Assembly: GCA_946885925.1 (NCBI GenBank)
Contig: CAMPHP010000062.1
Coordinates: 1-10,113, forward strand
DNA: 10,113 bases
Reading direction: 5' to 3'
Origin: an uncultured Litorilinea sp.
GTDB taxonomy: Bacteria; Chloroflexota; Anaerolineae; Caldilineales; Caldilineaceae
Shown: piece by piece, positions 1 through 8,731 of the stretch
Layout: every line of letters starts with the position of its first letter
Numbering within the stretch: the stretch's first letter is position 1
Notes under the pieces: model-generated
The model's input: the letters and a program-made list of their open reading frames with translations, nothing else
Databases searched by the model: none
Told to the model about the DNA's origin: nothing
Translations under genes and position numbers: made by a program

Positions 1-10
1 CCCTTACAGG

Positions 11-47
11 GTGACAGAATCGCGAGTGACAGAATCACGGGTGACAG
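11..47. repeat. Short tandem repeat, 15-base period
   Basis: GTGACAG occurs at 11-17, 26-32 and 41-47, exactly 15 bases apart. The first two full units (11-25 and 26-40) match at 13 of 15 positions; the third keeps only the GTGACAG core. The period is a multiple of three, and the + strand frame beginning at base 1 is open until a TGA at 70-72, reading GDRIA, SDRIT, GDSVL in register. The block could therefore be the tail of an upstream gene with pentapeptide-like repeats, or a non-coding minisatellite. The left edge of the window cuts it, so neither reading can be settled. Confidence 0.55.
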
Positions 48-138
48 CGTGCTTACCGGATTTAATTGTTGAAGGTTAACCAACTTCCAGGATGGGGTTC
101 ATAAAAATCACACTTAAACGCTACGAAAGAAATGCGGA

Positions 139-1227
139 ATGGAAGCCAAAATTGTAGTTCTCGCTGGTGATGGTATCGGCCCGGAAGTAACCACCGAAGC
201 ACGTAAGGTGCTGGATGCAGTCGGCAAGAAGTTTTCCCATCGCTTTAACTTTGATGAGCAGTTGATGGGTGGCATTGCCATTGATACGGTAGGCAACAGC
301 TTGCCCGAAGCCACTGTGGAGGCCTGTCGCACTGCCGATGCAATTTTGCTAGGTGCGGTGGGTGGTCCTAAGTGGGATAATCCTAATGCAACGGATCGCC
401 CAGAGCGAGGGTTGCTGGGGATACGCAAAGCGTTGAATCTTTTTGCCAATGTGCGCCCGGTAAGGCTTCATCCTCAGTTGGTTAGCGCCAGCACGCTCAA
501 GGAAGAGGTGTTGCAGGGGGTTGATCTCGTTGTTATCCGCGAGCTAACAGGAGGGGCTTATTTCGGGCCTCGCCAAGAAGCGGGTGAAGCAGGCTTTGAA
601 GCCTATGACACCATGCTCTATACACGTCCTGAGATCGAGCGCGTGTTGCGGCTGGCGGCAGAGATGGCGTTGGGGCGCAGCAAGCGATTGGCAAGCGTGG
701 ACAAGGCGAATGTGCTTGCGTCCAGCCGTCTATGGCGGCGGGTGGCGAATCAGGTTTTGGCCGATTACCCCGGTTTGCAAGTCGAACATGTGTTGGTGGA
801 CTCAATGGCAATGCACTTGATCCGTCGTCCTGCCACCTTTGATGTCATCGTGACAGAGAATCTATTCGGCGATATTCTCACAGATGAAGCCTCCATGTTA
901 GCCGGTTCGATGGGAATGTTACCCTCGGCGAGTTTGGGTGATATTATGAATAGTCGCCAACTGCCATTGGGGCTTTATGAGCCAATTCATGGCAGTGCAC
1001 CTGATATTGCAGGTCAAGGTATTTCTAATCCATTGGCGACTATTCTCTCCAGCGCCATGCTGCTGCGCCACAGCTTAGGGCTGGAAACCGAAGCCGCGGC
1101 AATTGAGCGCGCCGTGGATGCCGTGTTAAACGAAGGTGTCCGTACGCCGGATGTAGCCCACACAGGGAATGAGGTGGTGGGAACCCAGGTGATGGGCGAT
1201 CTGGTCGTGGAAAAATTGTTACAATAG
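139..1227 (+). CDS. leuB: 3-isopropylmalate dehydrogenase
   Basis: This cytoplasmic enzyme oxidatively decarboxylates (2R,3S)-3-isopropylmalate to 2-oxoisocaproate with NAD+ and a divalent metal, the third step of leucine synthesis. In organisms with a citramalate route it also acts on 3-methylmalate to give 2-oxobutyrate. The 362 residues are full length for the family. Visible landmarks are the N-terminal GDGIGPEV (about 10-17), [11 protein letters not shown] (70-80), the substrate arginines in IRKAL (R96) and NVRPV (R106), [11 protein letters not shown] with R134 and Y141, and DKANVL with catalytic K189. The metal-binding aspartates are D221 (VDSMAM), D245 and D249 (GDILTDE). The NAD-binding loop [18 protein letters not shown] spans 281-298. 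The ATG start places the Rossmann-like strand right at the N terminus, as in homologues; the only ribosome-binding-like sequence is a weak GAAAGAAA upstream. It is the first visible gene of the operon and ends 24 bases before ppc. The cimA gene downstream makes dual use in leucine and isoleucine synthesis likely. Confidence 0.97.
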   Translation: MEAKIVVLAGDGIGPEVTTEARKVLDAVGKKFSHRFNFDEQLMGGIAIDTVGNSLPEATVEACRTADAILLGAVGGPKWDNPNATDRPERGLLGIRKALNLFANVRPVRLHPQLVSASTLKEEVLQGVDLVVIRELTGGAYFGPRQEAGEAGFEAYDTMLYTRPEIERVLRLAAEMALGRSKRLASVDKANVLASSRLWRRVANQVLADYPGLQVEHVLVDSMAMHLIRRPATFDVIVTENLFGDILTDEASMLAGSMGMLPSASLGDIMNSRQLPLGLYEPIHGSAPDIAGQGISNPLATILSSAMLLRHSLGLETEAAAIERAVDAVLNEGVRTPDVAHTGNEVVGTQVMGDLVVEKLLQ

Positions 1228-1251
1228 TAAGTTAGCTATGATAGGCGGGCT

Positions 1252-4059
1252 ATGGCAACCGACTCACAGGACCGACTGCGTTATTGGATTCGCACCCTAG
1301 GTAACTTGTTGGGTGAGACCATCATCGAACAGAAGGGCGAGGAATTCTTCCTCCTCGAAGAAGAGATCCGCGCGCTCGCCAAGGCTTGGCGCGCCGGGGA
1401 GCAGTCGGCCCAACGCAAAATTGTAAATCTAGTCTCGCGCCTCGTAGAGGACCCCGCGCGTGCGATGGCTGTCCTCAAGGCATTTAGCACCTATTTCCAA
1501 TTGGTGAATTTGGCCGAAGATAATCAGCGTGTGCAAATCTTACGTCAAAGGGCCGTTGTGGCTCATGAGCGCAATATTTTCGTGTCAGAGACAATCGCCC
1601 ATGCCGTGCGCCGTTTACAGGTCGAAGGTGTGCAGGCTGATGAGATGCGCGAGTTGCTGCATGACTTATTGATCGTTCCCGTCTTTACGGCCCACCCCAC
1701 CGAATCTAAACGGCGCAGCGTGCTCTTTAAGCTTAAGACGATGGCGAACATTCTGCGCGACATGGATATCGTAAATCTCATTCCGAGCGAGCGCGCTGAG
1801 AAAGAAGAGCAACTGCGCGAAAATATCGTACTGCTTTGGCAGACTGATGAGATGCGCGACCGTCCCCCTACGGTGATGGATGAGGTGCGTAATGGTCTTT
1901 ATTTCTTCGAGACTACGCTCTTTGATCTGCTTCCGCGGATCTATCGAGAAATGGAAAAGGCGCTGGCTGATTGCTATCCCGGTGAGGAGTTCGACGTTCC
2001 TGTCTTCTTACGCTATGGCTCGTGGGTGGGCGGCGACCGCGATGGCAATCCCTATGTGAATGTGGCCACCACTGAGGAGACGCTGCGCGCGCACAAAGAT
2101 GTGGTGCTGGAACTTTACGAGCGTAAGGTGGAAGAGCTTTATAACCACTTGACGACCGGGCTAAAGTGGGGTGGTTTTAGTCCAGAATTTATCGAAAGTT
2201 TGCAGCGCGATTTTATGCTCGTCCCGGATTCCGAGCGCGAAGTGTTGGATCGATTCGAGCAAGAACCCTATCGCCAGAAATTGATTATGATGTTCCGGCG
2301 AATTGAGGCGACTCGCGCCGAGAACCGGCAGAATTGGAAGGAGCGCAAACTCAACCCGCGCGCCTATCGTGATGCTACTGAATTTCTGGCAGACCTGCGC
2401 CTGATTCGTGATAGTCTGACCCAAAATAAGGGGGAGCGTATTGCGCGCGGTCAGTTGTCAACGCTCATCCGCCAGGTCGAGGTCTTTGGTTTTCATCTGG
2501 CAACACTGGACATCCGGCAACATTCGAGCCGTCACCGTAGCGCCATGGCCGAAGTCTTGGCACGTTATGGTTTGGCAACCGATTATGAGCGCATGCCCGA
2601 AGCCGAACGCATTGCTATCCTGAGTCGAGAGATCATGAACCCTCGCCCACTGACCTCGCGTTTGGACTTCAGTGAAGAGACGAATGAGACCCTTGAGCTT
2701 TTCCGGCTTATCCGGCGAGCACGCCAAATTATTGGGCCGGAGAGCATCAAGACCTATATCATTAGCATGACCACCCAGGTCAGCCATATGCTTGAAGTGT
2801 TGCTTTTTGCGCGCGATGCAGGGCTGATGGGTGAAATAGAGGTCGTACCCCTTTTCGAGACGATTGAAGATTTGCGCGCTGCCCCGCGGATTATGGCTAA
2901 GATGTTCCAAAACGCTGCTTATCTTCAGCATCTTGCCAAGTTGGATAATCACCAGCAGATCATGATTGGTTATAGCGATTCCAACAAGGATGGTGGCTAT
3001 CTGATTGCCAACTGGATGCTCTTCCAGGCGCAACGAGGCTTGGCACAGGTCTTTGATCAGTACAAAATTAAACTGCTGCTCTTTCATGGCCGCGGTGGTA
3101 CTGTGGGGCGTGGCGGTGGTCCAGCCAACCGGGCAATCTTGGCCCAACCGCCAGAGTCGGTGCGCGGGCGTATCAAGCTCACCGAACAGGGTGAAGTGAT
3201 CAGCGGGCGTTATTCAAACCCGGATATCGCCCACCGCCATTTGGAGCAGTTGATCAATGCTGTGATGCTGACCAGCGGGCGACGACCCCACTATGAGCAA
3301 GAGACCCATTGGGCGGAAGTGATGGATCAACTCAGTGAACGGGCCTATAAGAAGTATCGCCAGTTGGTCGAGAGTGATGCCTTCTTGCGATACCTCCACG
3401 ATGCCACGCCACTGGACCATATTTCGCTGCTCAACATCGGTTCGCGCCCCTCGCGGCGCAAGGCATCGCGCGATATCGCTGACCTCCGTGCAATTCCCTG
3501 GGTCTTTGCCTGGACGCAATCGCGCGTCAACCTGCCAAGTTGGTATGGGGTGGGGACGGCATTAGAGAGTTGGATAGAGGGGGACATCGCCAGCAAGGGT
3601 GATGGCAGTGCTCGTGATAATGCTAATCGCGAGAAAGAGCGGGCCGAGCGCTTGACACAGTTGAGCGAAATGTATCAAAATTGGCCTTTTTTCCGCACTG
3701 TGTTGGACAATGTCCAGATGGGGTTATGCAAGGGCGATATGGCAATCGCTTCACTCTATGCCGAGTTGACTGATTCGGCAACGCGTGAGGAGGTTTTTGG
3801 GGATCTGCAAGCGGAATACGAACGTACGAAGCGAGTGGTGTTGGAAGTAACGGGCTATTCGGAGTTGTTGGAGAATGAAAGCTGGCTGCAACACAGCATT
3901 AAGCGTCGCAACCCCTATGTAGACCCAATGAATTATATCCAGGTAGCGGCGCTAAAGCGGTTGCGCGAGCAGCCAGATGCACCGAATGCCAGTGCGTTGC
4001 GCTCTGTGGTGCTGTTGTCTGTCAACGGTGTCGCCGCAGGGTTGCAAAATACTGGTTGA
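1252..4059 (+). CDS. ppc: Phosphoenolpyruvate carboxylase
   Basis: This enzyme carboxylates phosphoenolpyruvate with bicarbonate to oxaloacetate and phosphate, in the cytoplasm, normally as a homotetramer that replenishes the TCA cycle. The 935 residues are typical for bacterial-type PEPC (the E. coli enzyme has 883). The catalytic histidine lies in [13 protein letters not shown] (H148). [16 protein letters not shown] follows at about 253-268. [11 protein letters not shown] carries K579, and [14 protein letters not shown] carries R614 and R620 in the mobile catalytic loop; the spacing of these three matches E. coli K546, R581 and R587. The C terminus keeps RRNPYVDP and ends in AAGLQNTG, the family signature that includes the asparagine used in aspartate inhibition, so allosteric feedback is probably retained. 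The start follows leuB by 24 bases with a weak AGGCGGG ribosome binding site. Its place between leuB and cimA suggests co-expression of anaplerosis with branched-chain amino acid synthesis; this is inference from gene order. Confidence 0.97.
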   Translation: MATDSQDRLRYWIRTLGNLLGETIIEQKGEEFFLLEEEIRALAKAWRAGEQSAQRKIVNLVSRLVEDPARAMAVLKAFSTYFQLVNLAEDNQRVQILRQRAVVAHERNIFVSETIAHAVRRLQVEGVQADEMRELLHDLLIVPVFTAHPTESKRRSVLFKLKTMANILRDMDIVNLIPSERAEKEEQLRENIVLLWQTDEMRDRPPTVMDEVRNGLYFFETTLFDLLPRIYREMEKALADCYPGEEFDVPVFLRYGSWVGGDRDGNPYVNVATTEETLRAHKDVVLELYERKVEELYNHLTTGLKWGGFSPEFIESLQRDFMLVPDSEREVLDRFEQEPYRQKLIMMFRRIEATRAENRQNWKERKLNPRAYRDATEFLADLRLIRDSLTQNKGERIARGQLSTLIRQVEVFGFHLATLDIRQHSSRHRSAMAEVLARYGLATDYERMPEAERIAILSREIMNPRPLTSRLDFSEETNETLELFRLIRRARQIIGPESIKTYIISMTTQVSHMLEVLLFARDAGLMGEIEVVPLFETIEDLRAAPRIMAKMFQNAAYLQHLAKLDNHQQIMIGYSDSNKDGGYLIANWMLFQAQRGLAQVFDQYKIKLLLFHGRGGTVGRGGGPANRAILAQPPESVRGRIKLTEQGEVISGRYSNPDIAHRHLEQLINAVMLTSGRRPHYEQETHWAEVMDQLSERAYKKYRQLVESDAFLRYLHDATPLDHISLLNIGSRPSRRKASRDIADLRAIPWVFAWTQSRVNLPSWYGVGTALESWIEGDIASKGDGSARDNANREKERAERLTQLSEMYQNWPFFRTVLDNVQMGLCKGDMAIASLYAELTDSATREEVFGDLQAEYERTKRVVLEVTGYSELLENESWLQHSIKRRNPYVDPMNYIQVAALKRLREQPDAPNASALRSVVLLSVNGVAAGLQNTG

Positions 4060-4085
4060 TCTACCAATAACCGGATTTGCCAGAT

Positions 4086-4090
4086 GGAGG
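4086..4090 (+). promoter_or_regulatory. Ribosome binding site deciding the HAD gene start
   Basis: GGAGG lies 8 bases upstream of the ATG at 4099. An in-frame ATG at 4084 overlaps this GGAGG and has no comparable site of its own, so 4099 is the better start; the upstream alternative would only add MEVDA. Confidence 0.7.
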
Positions 4091-4098
4091 TAGACGCG

Positions 4099-4875
4099 AT
4101 GAGCGATGTACTGGCAGCGGTCGACGGTTTGTTGATCGATATAGATGGTGTATTAGTACGCGGCAGCGAGGTGATACCGGGCGCAGCAGAGACTCTTGAG
4201 TCTTTGCGCGCCCGGAAGATTCCACTGCGATTTGTGACGAACACCACCATCTACTGCCGTCACAGCCTGTTGGAGCGTATGGTGGCTCTCGGCTTCTCGA
4301 TCGAGAAGCACGAGCTCTTTACTGCTACCTATGCCGCGGCACGCTATCTGCACAGCCAGAACGCCCAGAGTTACTATCCTCTGCTGTTGCCCGATGCCCA
4401 GTTGGAGTTTGATGGGTTGGAAGTTGATGAGGAGAACCCGGAATTTGTCGTGGTCGGTGACATGGGAGCAAGCTTCACCTTTCCCCGGCTCAATAAGGCG
4501 TTTCGTGCAGTGTTGAATGGGGCGCAACTGGTGGCCCTCCACAAAAAGCGTTCTTGGCGCGCTGCGGAAGGATTGTTCCTTGACGCAGGGCCATTTGTGG
4601 TGGCGCTGGAATATGCGACGGAAGCGAGTGCGGTGGTGATTGGCAAACCAAGCCAGACCTATTTTCGCATGGTGCTAGATGACCTGGGGCTGCCACCCGG
4701 ACGAGTGGCGGTGATCGGGGACGACATCGAGATTGATGTGCGTGGGGCACAACTGATGGGGATGCAGGGTTGGCTGGTGAAGTCGGGACGCTTTCGCAAG
4801 GAGGATCTGGGCCGCGGAATTTGGCCCGACCGCCTGTTGGACAATATTGCCGAGATTGTGAGAGAAACGCCATGA
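4099..4875 (+). CDS. HAD superfamily subfamily IIA phosphatase, NagD/LHPP-like
   Basis: The 258-residue protein is a haloacid-dehalogenase-type hydrolase with a C2 cap, so probably a cytoplasmic Mg2+-dependent phosphatase. Motif I is DIDGVL with nucleophile D14 and general acid D16. Motif II is FVTNTT with T47. Motif III is the lysine in VIGKPSQ (K183). Motif IV is [12 protein letters not shown] with D208 and D213. The IGKPS and [11 protein letters not shown] segments are typical of HAD-IIA proteins such as NagD and the mammalian LHPP (phospholysine/phosphohistidine phosphatase) group; I would place it closest to the LHPP-like subgroup, but this needs a profile search. The substrate cannot be read from the sequence. 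It sits 39 bases after ppc and its stop codon overlaps the cimA start as ATGA, implying translational coupling. A house-cleaning or metabolite-repair role linked to the pathway is possible but unproven. Confidence 0.9.
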   Translation: MSDVLAAVDGLLIDIDGVLVRGSEVIPGAAETLESLRARKIPLRFVTNTTIYCRHSLLERMVALGFSIEKHELFTATYAAARYLHSQNAQSYYPLLLPDAQLEFDGLEVDEENPEFVVVGDMGASFTFPRLNKAFRAVLNGAQLVALHKKRSWRAAEGLFLDAGPFVVALEYATEASAVVIGKPSQTYFRMVLDDLGLPPGRVAVIGDDIEIDVRGAQLMGMQGWLVKSGRFRKEDLGRGIWPDRLLDNIAEIVRETP

Positions 4876-6569
4876 GATCTAGGACAACGGAACAATCCAG
4901 AGACGCGCACAAAGCACAAAACGGTTCGCGCCGGGTTGCCCTTTATGATACAACGCTGCGCGATGGCACCCAGGGAGAGGGTGTGTCGCTGAGCTGTGAT
5001 GATAAATTACGCATCGCTCGCCGTTTGGATGAGTTTGGCATGGACTACATCGAAGGGGGATGGCCTGGTTCTAACCCCAAAGATATGGAATTCTTCGAGC
5101 GGGCACAGAGCGAATTAAGTCTAAAACATGCACGGATTGCTGCCTTTGGTTCTACCTGTAAGGCGGGCGTTGAACCAGGCGATGACCCGCAGGTGCAACT
5201 ACTGATCCAGGCCAATACGCCTGTGGTGACGATCTTTGGCAAAACGTGGGAATTGCATGTGACGGAAGTGCTGCGTACCAGCATGGAAGAAAATCTGCGT
5301 ATGATTCGCGCCACCGTGCAATATCTCAAGCAGCACGGCAAAGAAGTGATCTATGATGCCGAGCACTTTTTTGATGGCTTTAAGGCCAACCCGGAGTATG
5401 CCCTGGCGACTCTGCAAGCCGCCATTATGGGTGGGGCTAGTAGCGTGGTCTTGTGTGACACCAACGGCGGCTGTCTACCTTGGGAAATTGAAGAGGCTGT
5501 TGATGTGGTGCGCCGTGAAGTGCTTGGGGTGGAGGATGGCGCACCGCCACCCGCCGCGCATGTGACGCTGGGCATCCACGCCCACAATGATTCGGAGACT
5601 GGGGTTGCCAACACCCTCGCCGCAGTGCGCCAGGGTTGTACCCAGATTCAAGGGACGATCAACGGCTATGGCGAACGGTGCGGCAATGCCAACTTGGTCA
5701 GCATCATCCCCGGCTTGCAGTTGAAAATGGGGATTGATCTGGTGGCTCCAGAGAAGCTGGCCCAGTTGACCGATCTGAGCCGCTATGTGAGTGAACTGGC
5801 AAATCTTAGCCCCGATTCGCACCAACCCTTTGTGGGCAGCAGTGCCTTTGCCCACAAGGGGGGGACCCATGTCAACGCTGTGGTAAAACAGGTCATGAGC
5901 TACCAGCATATTGACCCGACGTTGGTGGGTAACGAGACGCGTGTCTTGGTCAGCGAACTAAGCGGCAAGGACAACATTGCGGTCAAGCGCAAGGAATTTG
6001 GGTTGACCGATATGAGCCGCGAGGAGGAGCGCCAGGTCCTACAGCAGATTAAGGAAATGGAAAACGCTGGCTTTGCCTTTGAAAGCGCCGAGGCAAGCGT
6101 GGAGTTGTTGCTGCGCCGGGTGCGTAAGGGTTATCAAGCGCCCTTTGCTTTGATGGACTTTACCGCCAATGTGGAGCATCGCTCTGGACGCGGCCTCTTC
6201 TCCGAGGCGACTGTCAAGGTACAAGTGGGTGATGAGATTTTCCATGAAGTGGCTGAAGGCAATGGCCCGGTCAATGCCATGAATTTGGCGTTGCGTAAAG
6301 CAATCCAGAAGTTTTATCCCCGCTTGAGCAGTGTGCATCTGACGGACTATAAGGTTCGCATTCTTGATAGTAAAAGCGGCACAGGGGCAATGGTGCGCGT
6401 ATTGATTGACAGCACCGATGGCGAGCATACATGGACGACGGTGGGAGCAAGCACCAATATCATTGAAGCAAGTTGGATCGCGTTGTCGGACGGGGTGGAA
6501 TACTTTATCCTGACAGATGCCGAGCGCCAACAAGCCCAAGCACCAGAGCCTGCGACCGCGGTAGTATAA
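4872..6569 (+). CDS. cimA: (R)-citramalate synthase
   Basis: This enzyme condenses pyruvate with acetyl-CoA to (R)-citramalate, the first step of the threonine-independent route to isoleucine. The 565-residue protein has the DRE-TIM metallolyase layout of the isopropylmalate/homocitrate synthase family. [13 protein letters not shown] holds the catalytic R30-D31; [13 protein letters not shown] follows at about 58-70. [11 protein letters not shown] holds the metal histidines H236 and H238 with N239-D240. [11 protein letters not shown] lies at 265-275. The final third (about 430-553) is the LeuA-type allosteric dimer domain, so feedback by isoleucine or leucine is expected. The early [10 protein letters not shown] and [10 protein letters not shown] wording matches the long citramalate synthase family rather than LeuA or NifV. 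The ATG at 4872 overlaps the HAD stop (ATGA). An in-frame ATG at 4770 would lie deep inside the HAD gene and is disfavoured. With the 4872 start there are 21 mostly polar, basic residues before the first strand, and no alternative start codon lies between. Confidence 0.94.
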   Translation: MRSRTTEQSRDAHKAQNGSRRVALYDTTLRDGTQGEGVSLSCDDKLRIARRLDEFGMDYIEGGWPGSNPKDMEFFERAQSELSLKHARIAAFGSTCKAGVEPGDDPQVQLLIQANTPVVTIFGKTWELHVTEVLRTSMEENLRMIRATVQYLKQHGKEVIYDAEHFFDGFKANPEYALATLQAAIMGGASSVVLCDTNGGCLPWEIEEAVDVVRREVLGVEDGAPPPAAHVTLGIHAHNDSETGVANTLAAVRQGCTQIQGTINGYGERCGNANLVSIIPGLQLKMGIDLVAPEKLAQLTDLSRYVSELANLSPDSHQPFVGSSAFAHKGGTHVNAVVKQVMSYQHIDPTLVGNETRVLVSELSGKDNIAVKRKEFGLTDMSREEERQVLQQIKEMENAGFAFESAEASVELLLRRVRKGYQAPFALMDFTANVEHRSGRGLFSEATVKVQVGDEIFHEVAEGNGPVNAMNLALRKAIQKFYPRLSSVHLTDYKVRILDSKSGTGAMVRVLIDSTDGEHTWTTVGASTNIIEASWIALSDGVEYFILTDAERQQAQAPEPATAVV

Positions 6570-6580
6570 CGATGAAAATC

Positions 6581-6624
6581 TCCATTGGGCACGCGCACCT
6601 CCAATTTTTGGCGTACCCAATGGA
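6581..6624 (+). terminator. Long hairpin after cimA: weak terminator, attenuator or mRNA-end stabiliser
   Basis: TCCATTGGG (6581-6589) is perfectly complementary to CCCAATGGA (6616-6624). After one C/A mismatch the stem continues with ACGC (6591-6594) against GCGT (6611-6614), giving 13 pairs around a 16-base loop. It begins 11 bases after the cimA stop. The following bases (TTTGTA) are only modestly T-rich, so it is not a textbook rho-independent terminator. No T-box or leader-peptide motif was recognised. Confidence 0.45.
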
Positions 6625-6642
6625 TTTGTACGCAGATTTGTA
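6623..6642. repeat. 8-base direct repeat GATTTGTA in the ilvD leader
   Basis: GATTTGTA occurs at 6623-6630 and again at 6635-6642, 12 bases from start to start, just after the cimA hairpin. Spacing close to one helical turn would suit tandem regulator sites, but the repeat is short and may be chance. Confidence 0.3.
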
Positions 6643-6651
6643 AATTCATGG

Positions 6652-6671
6652 GGATCGGCACGCTCCGATCC
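6652..6671 (+). promoter_or_regulatory. Second inverted repeat upstream of ilvD
   Basis: GGATCGG (6652-6658) and CCGATCC (6665-6671) are perfect complements separated by a 6-base loop. Allowing a two-base bulge, an outer ATGG/CCAT pairing lengthens the stem. An AT-rich run (TTATTTAATT) follows at 6682-6691. It could be an operator, part of a terminator/antiterminator pair with the preceding hairpin, or a simple terminator. The sequence does not decide between these. Confidence 0.4.
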
Positions 6672-6706
6672 ATTCTAGATCTTATTTAATTGCAGGAACA
6701 GGAATA

Positions 6707-6711
6707 AGGAG
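6707..6711 (+). promoter_or_regulatory. Ribosome binding site of ilvD
   Basis: AGGAG, within TAAGGAGA, lies 10 bases before the ATG at 6722. It is one of the two strongest Shine-Dalgarno sequences in the window and supports that start. Confidence 0.75.
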
Positions 6712-6721
6712 AACCCTGGCA

Positions 6722-8413
6722 ATGGCGGTGACAACCGTGAACGGCTTGAATAAATACAGCCGGGTCTTTACACAAACACGTTCCCAAGTCGGCTCCCAGG
6801 CCATGCTCTATGGCATTGGGTTGACTGATGAGGACATGAATAAGCCCCAGGTGGGGATCGCCAGCATGGGCTGGGAAGGCAATACCTGTAACATGCACCT
6901 CAATGGCCTGGCTCGAGAGGTGAAGAAGGGTATTCAAAATGCAGGGATGATCGGGCTGATCTTCCACACCATCGGCGTCAGTGATGGCATGTCGATGGGT
7001 ACCGAAGGAATGAAGGCTTCGCTGCTCTCGCGCGATATTATTGCTGACTCTATCGAGACGGTCATGCGCGCGCAATGGTATGATGCCAACGTCTCCATCC
7101 CCGGTTGTGATAAGAATATGCCCGGTGTGGTGATGGGCATTGCCCGCGTCAATCGGCCCAGCATTGTGGTCTATGGTGGCACGATTCGTCCCGGTCATCT
7201 GGGCGACAAGAAACTCGATATTGTCTCGGCTTTCGAGGCATACGGCCAATGGCTTGCCAAGGACATTACCGAGGAAGAACTCAAGGCCGTGTTGAAACAT
7301 GCTTGCCCTGGTGCTGGTGCGTGTGGTGGCATGTACACAGCCAACACGATGGCATCGGCCATTGAGTCAATGGGACTGAGCCTGCCCTATAGCTCCTCGA
7401 TTCCGGCGACCAGCCCGGACAAGGTCGAGGAGTGTCACAAGGTGGGTGCGGCGTTGATGAACCTGCTGGAAAAGGACATCACACCGAGCCAGATCCTGAC
7501 ACGCGAGGCATTTGAAAATGCGATCACTGTGGCGGTGGCGCTGGGTGGCTCCACCAACATTGTGTTACATACGCTGGCGATGGCGCGCGCGGCCGATGTG
7601 CCTTTGACGATTGATGACTTCCAAGAGATCTCCGACCGCACGCCGCTCCTGGCAGACCTAAAGCCATCGGGCCGTTATGTGATGGAAGAACTCTATGACG
7701 TGGGTGGTGTGCCCGCGGTGCAGAAGTTGCTGCTTAAGGAGGGGTTGCTCCACGGTAACTGCTTGACGGTCACTGGCAAGACGCTGGCTGAAAACCTGGC
7801 GGAACTGCCTGATCTCAAAGAAGGGCAAAAGGTCATCTACCCCATCAGTGAGCCGATTAAGGAGAGCGGCCATCTGCAAATCCTCTATGGCAACCTGGCG
7901 ACTGAAGGCGCGGTGGCGAAGATCACCGGCAAGGAAGGGGAGCGCTTTAGCGGCCCAGCCAAAGTCTTTGATTCGGAAGAAGAGACGCTAGAAGCCATTC
8001 AGGGAGGCAAAGTCACCCACGGTGATGTGGTGGTCATCCGCTATGAAGGGCCAAAGGGTGGTCCTGGGATGCGCGAGATGCTCTCGATTACCGGGGTGCT
8101 GATGGGTGCGGGGCTTGGCAAGAGTGTGGCGCTCATCACCGATGGCCGCTTCTCTGGTGGCACGCATGGCTTTGTGGTGGGTCATATTACGCCTGAAGCC
8201 TATGAGGGTGGCGGCATCGGGTTGGTGCAAGATGGCGACATCATCACCATTGACGCTGTGGACAACACGATTAATATGGATGTGAGTGATGAAGAGTTGG
8301 CGCGTCGCCGCGCTGCGTGGCAATCCCCTGCGCCCAAGGTGACGAAGGGCGTGCTCTATAAGTACCTCAAAACGGTCTCCTCTGCGTCGCTGGGTTGCGT
8401 GACGGACATATAA
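6722..8413 (+). CDS. ilvD: Dihydroxy-acid dehydratase
   Basis: This enzyme dehydrates 2,3-dihydroxy-isovalerate and 2,3-dihydroxy-3-methylvalerate to the 2-oxo acids that precede valine, leucine and isoleucine. It is a cytoplasmic iron-sulfur enzyme. The 563 residues are full length for the IlvD/Edd family. Three cluster-ligand cysteines are visible: C56 in EGNTCNMH, C129 in PGCDKNMPG and C201 in [26 protein letters not shown] (87-98) contributes to metal binding, and [16 protein letters not shown] carries S478, the candidate catalytic base. The pattern of three cysteines suggests a [2Fe-2S] cluster as in the plant and mycobacterial enzymes, rather than the oxygen-labile [4Fe-4S] E. coli type; this is inference. 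The start is set by the AGGAG site. It lies 152 bases after cimA, so it may have its own promoter or be reached by read-through. A clear terminator follows. Confidence 0.97.
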   Translation: MAVTTVNGLNKYSRVFTQTRSQVGSQAMLYGIGLTDEDMNKPQVGIASMGWEGNTCNMHLNGLAREVKKGIQNAGMIGLIFHTIGVSDGMSMGTEGMKASLLSRDIIADSIETVMRAQWYDANVSIPGCDKNMPGVVMGIARVNRPSIVVYGGTIRPGHLGDKKLDIVSAFEAYGQWLAKDITEEELKAVLKHACPGAGACGGMYTANTMASAIESMGLSLPYSSSIPATSPDKVEECHKVGAALMNLLEKDITPSQILTREAFENAITVAVALGGSTNIVLHTLAMARAADVPLTIDDFQEISDRTPLLADLKPSGRYVMEELYDVGGVPAVQKLLLKEGLLHGNCLTVTGKTLAENLAELPDLKEGQKVIYPISEPIKESGHLQILYGNLATEGAVAKITGKEGERFSGPAKVFDSEEETLEAIQGGKVTHGDVVVIRYEGPKGGPGMREMLSITGVLMGAGLGKSVALITDGRFSGGTHGFVVGHITPEAYEGGGIGLVQDGDIITIDAVDNTINMDVSDEELARRRAAWQSPAPKVTKGVLYKYLKTVSSASLGCVTDI

Positions 8414-8427
8414 AGAGGGGAAAGATA

Positions 8428-8442
8428 ACCTTCCAGGAAGGT
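8428..8442. repeat. Perfect 7+1+7 palindrome after ilvD
   Basis: ACCTTCC and GGAAGGT flank a single central A, 14 bases after the ilvD stop and 13 bases before the terminator stem. A CTTCCAGGA copy also occurs at 84-92 in the leuB leader. It may be a protein-binding site or part of the transcript-end structure; the function is unknown. Confidence 0.35.
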
Positions 8443-8455
8443 GGCAGAGGACTAC

Positions 8456-8491
8456 ACGGCGGGATGGGCAATGGCTCTGTCCCGCCGTTTT
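8456..8491 (+). terminator. Rho-independent terminator of ilvD
   Basis: ACGGCGGGA (8456-8464) pairs perfectly with TCCCGCCGT (8480-8488), a GC-rich 9-base stem with a 15-base loop that can itself form a small GGGC/GCTC stem. The stem is followed directly by T residues (8488-8491). It starts 42 bases after the ilvD stop and ends that transcript. Confidence 0.85.
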
Positions 8492-8731
8492 AGTTACCTG
8501 ACGAATTCAAGGAACTTCGACAATTGTGAAGGTGTCGAGTACGGTTTCGGCATCCTGCTCACATTGGCTTTTCTTGTCAGGGTCATATTTCGTGGGAACG
8601 TGAGTTGGAAGATAGATTTGGTAGGTGGTGTGTTTTCTCCTTAACGTTTCTATAGTGGAAAAGTTCGCTGATCAGAGACATGCCTCGAAGCCCGAAGCTC
8701 AAGGGGGGAGATTGGGCCATAATATGTTATA
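8492..8731. other. Intergenic stretch with no convincing gene
   Basis: Between the ilvD terminator and the next promoter I see no credible gene. A 67-codon GTG-initiated frame (8441-8644) crosses the terminator stem and lacks a ribosome binding site, so it is probably not expressed. The stretch contains a 6-base inverted repeat TCGACA...TGTCGA around 8518-8539, the palindrome CTGATCAG at 8668-8675 and an AT-rich segment at 8720-8733 adjoining the promoter. Confidence 0.6.

Noticed and set aside
76..105. Possible leuB promoter (TTAACC, 18 bases, CATAAA)
   Set aside because: Each box matches only four of six consensus positions, and the operon may begin upstream of the window, so it is not supported.
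2458..3147. A 229-codon minus-strand open frame inside ppc
   Set aside because: It lies wholly antisense to the most conserved part of ppc, has no family features, and is explained by the codon bias of the gene on the other strand.
4770..4871. Upstream in-frame extension of cimA (34 codons)
   Set aside because: It would overlap 106 bases of the HAD gene including its conserved C-terminal part; the ATGA overlap at 4872 is the ordinary coupled start.
6039..6620. A 193-codon minus-strand open frame over the end of cimA
   Set aside because: It is antisense to the conserved allosteric domain, shows no recognisable motif, and its start falls inside the post-cimA hairpin.
6686..7300. A 204-codon minus-strand open frame over the start of ilvD
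   Set aside because: It is antisense to the strongly conserved ilvD N-terminal half and has no motif of its own.
8441..8644. A 67-codon + strand frame with a hydrophobic segment (GFGILLTLAFLVRVIF)
   Set aside because: It starts with GTG without a ribosome binding site, its first codons run through the ilvD terminator stem, and no promoter precedes it. It is probably not a gene.
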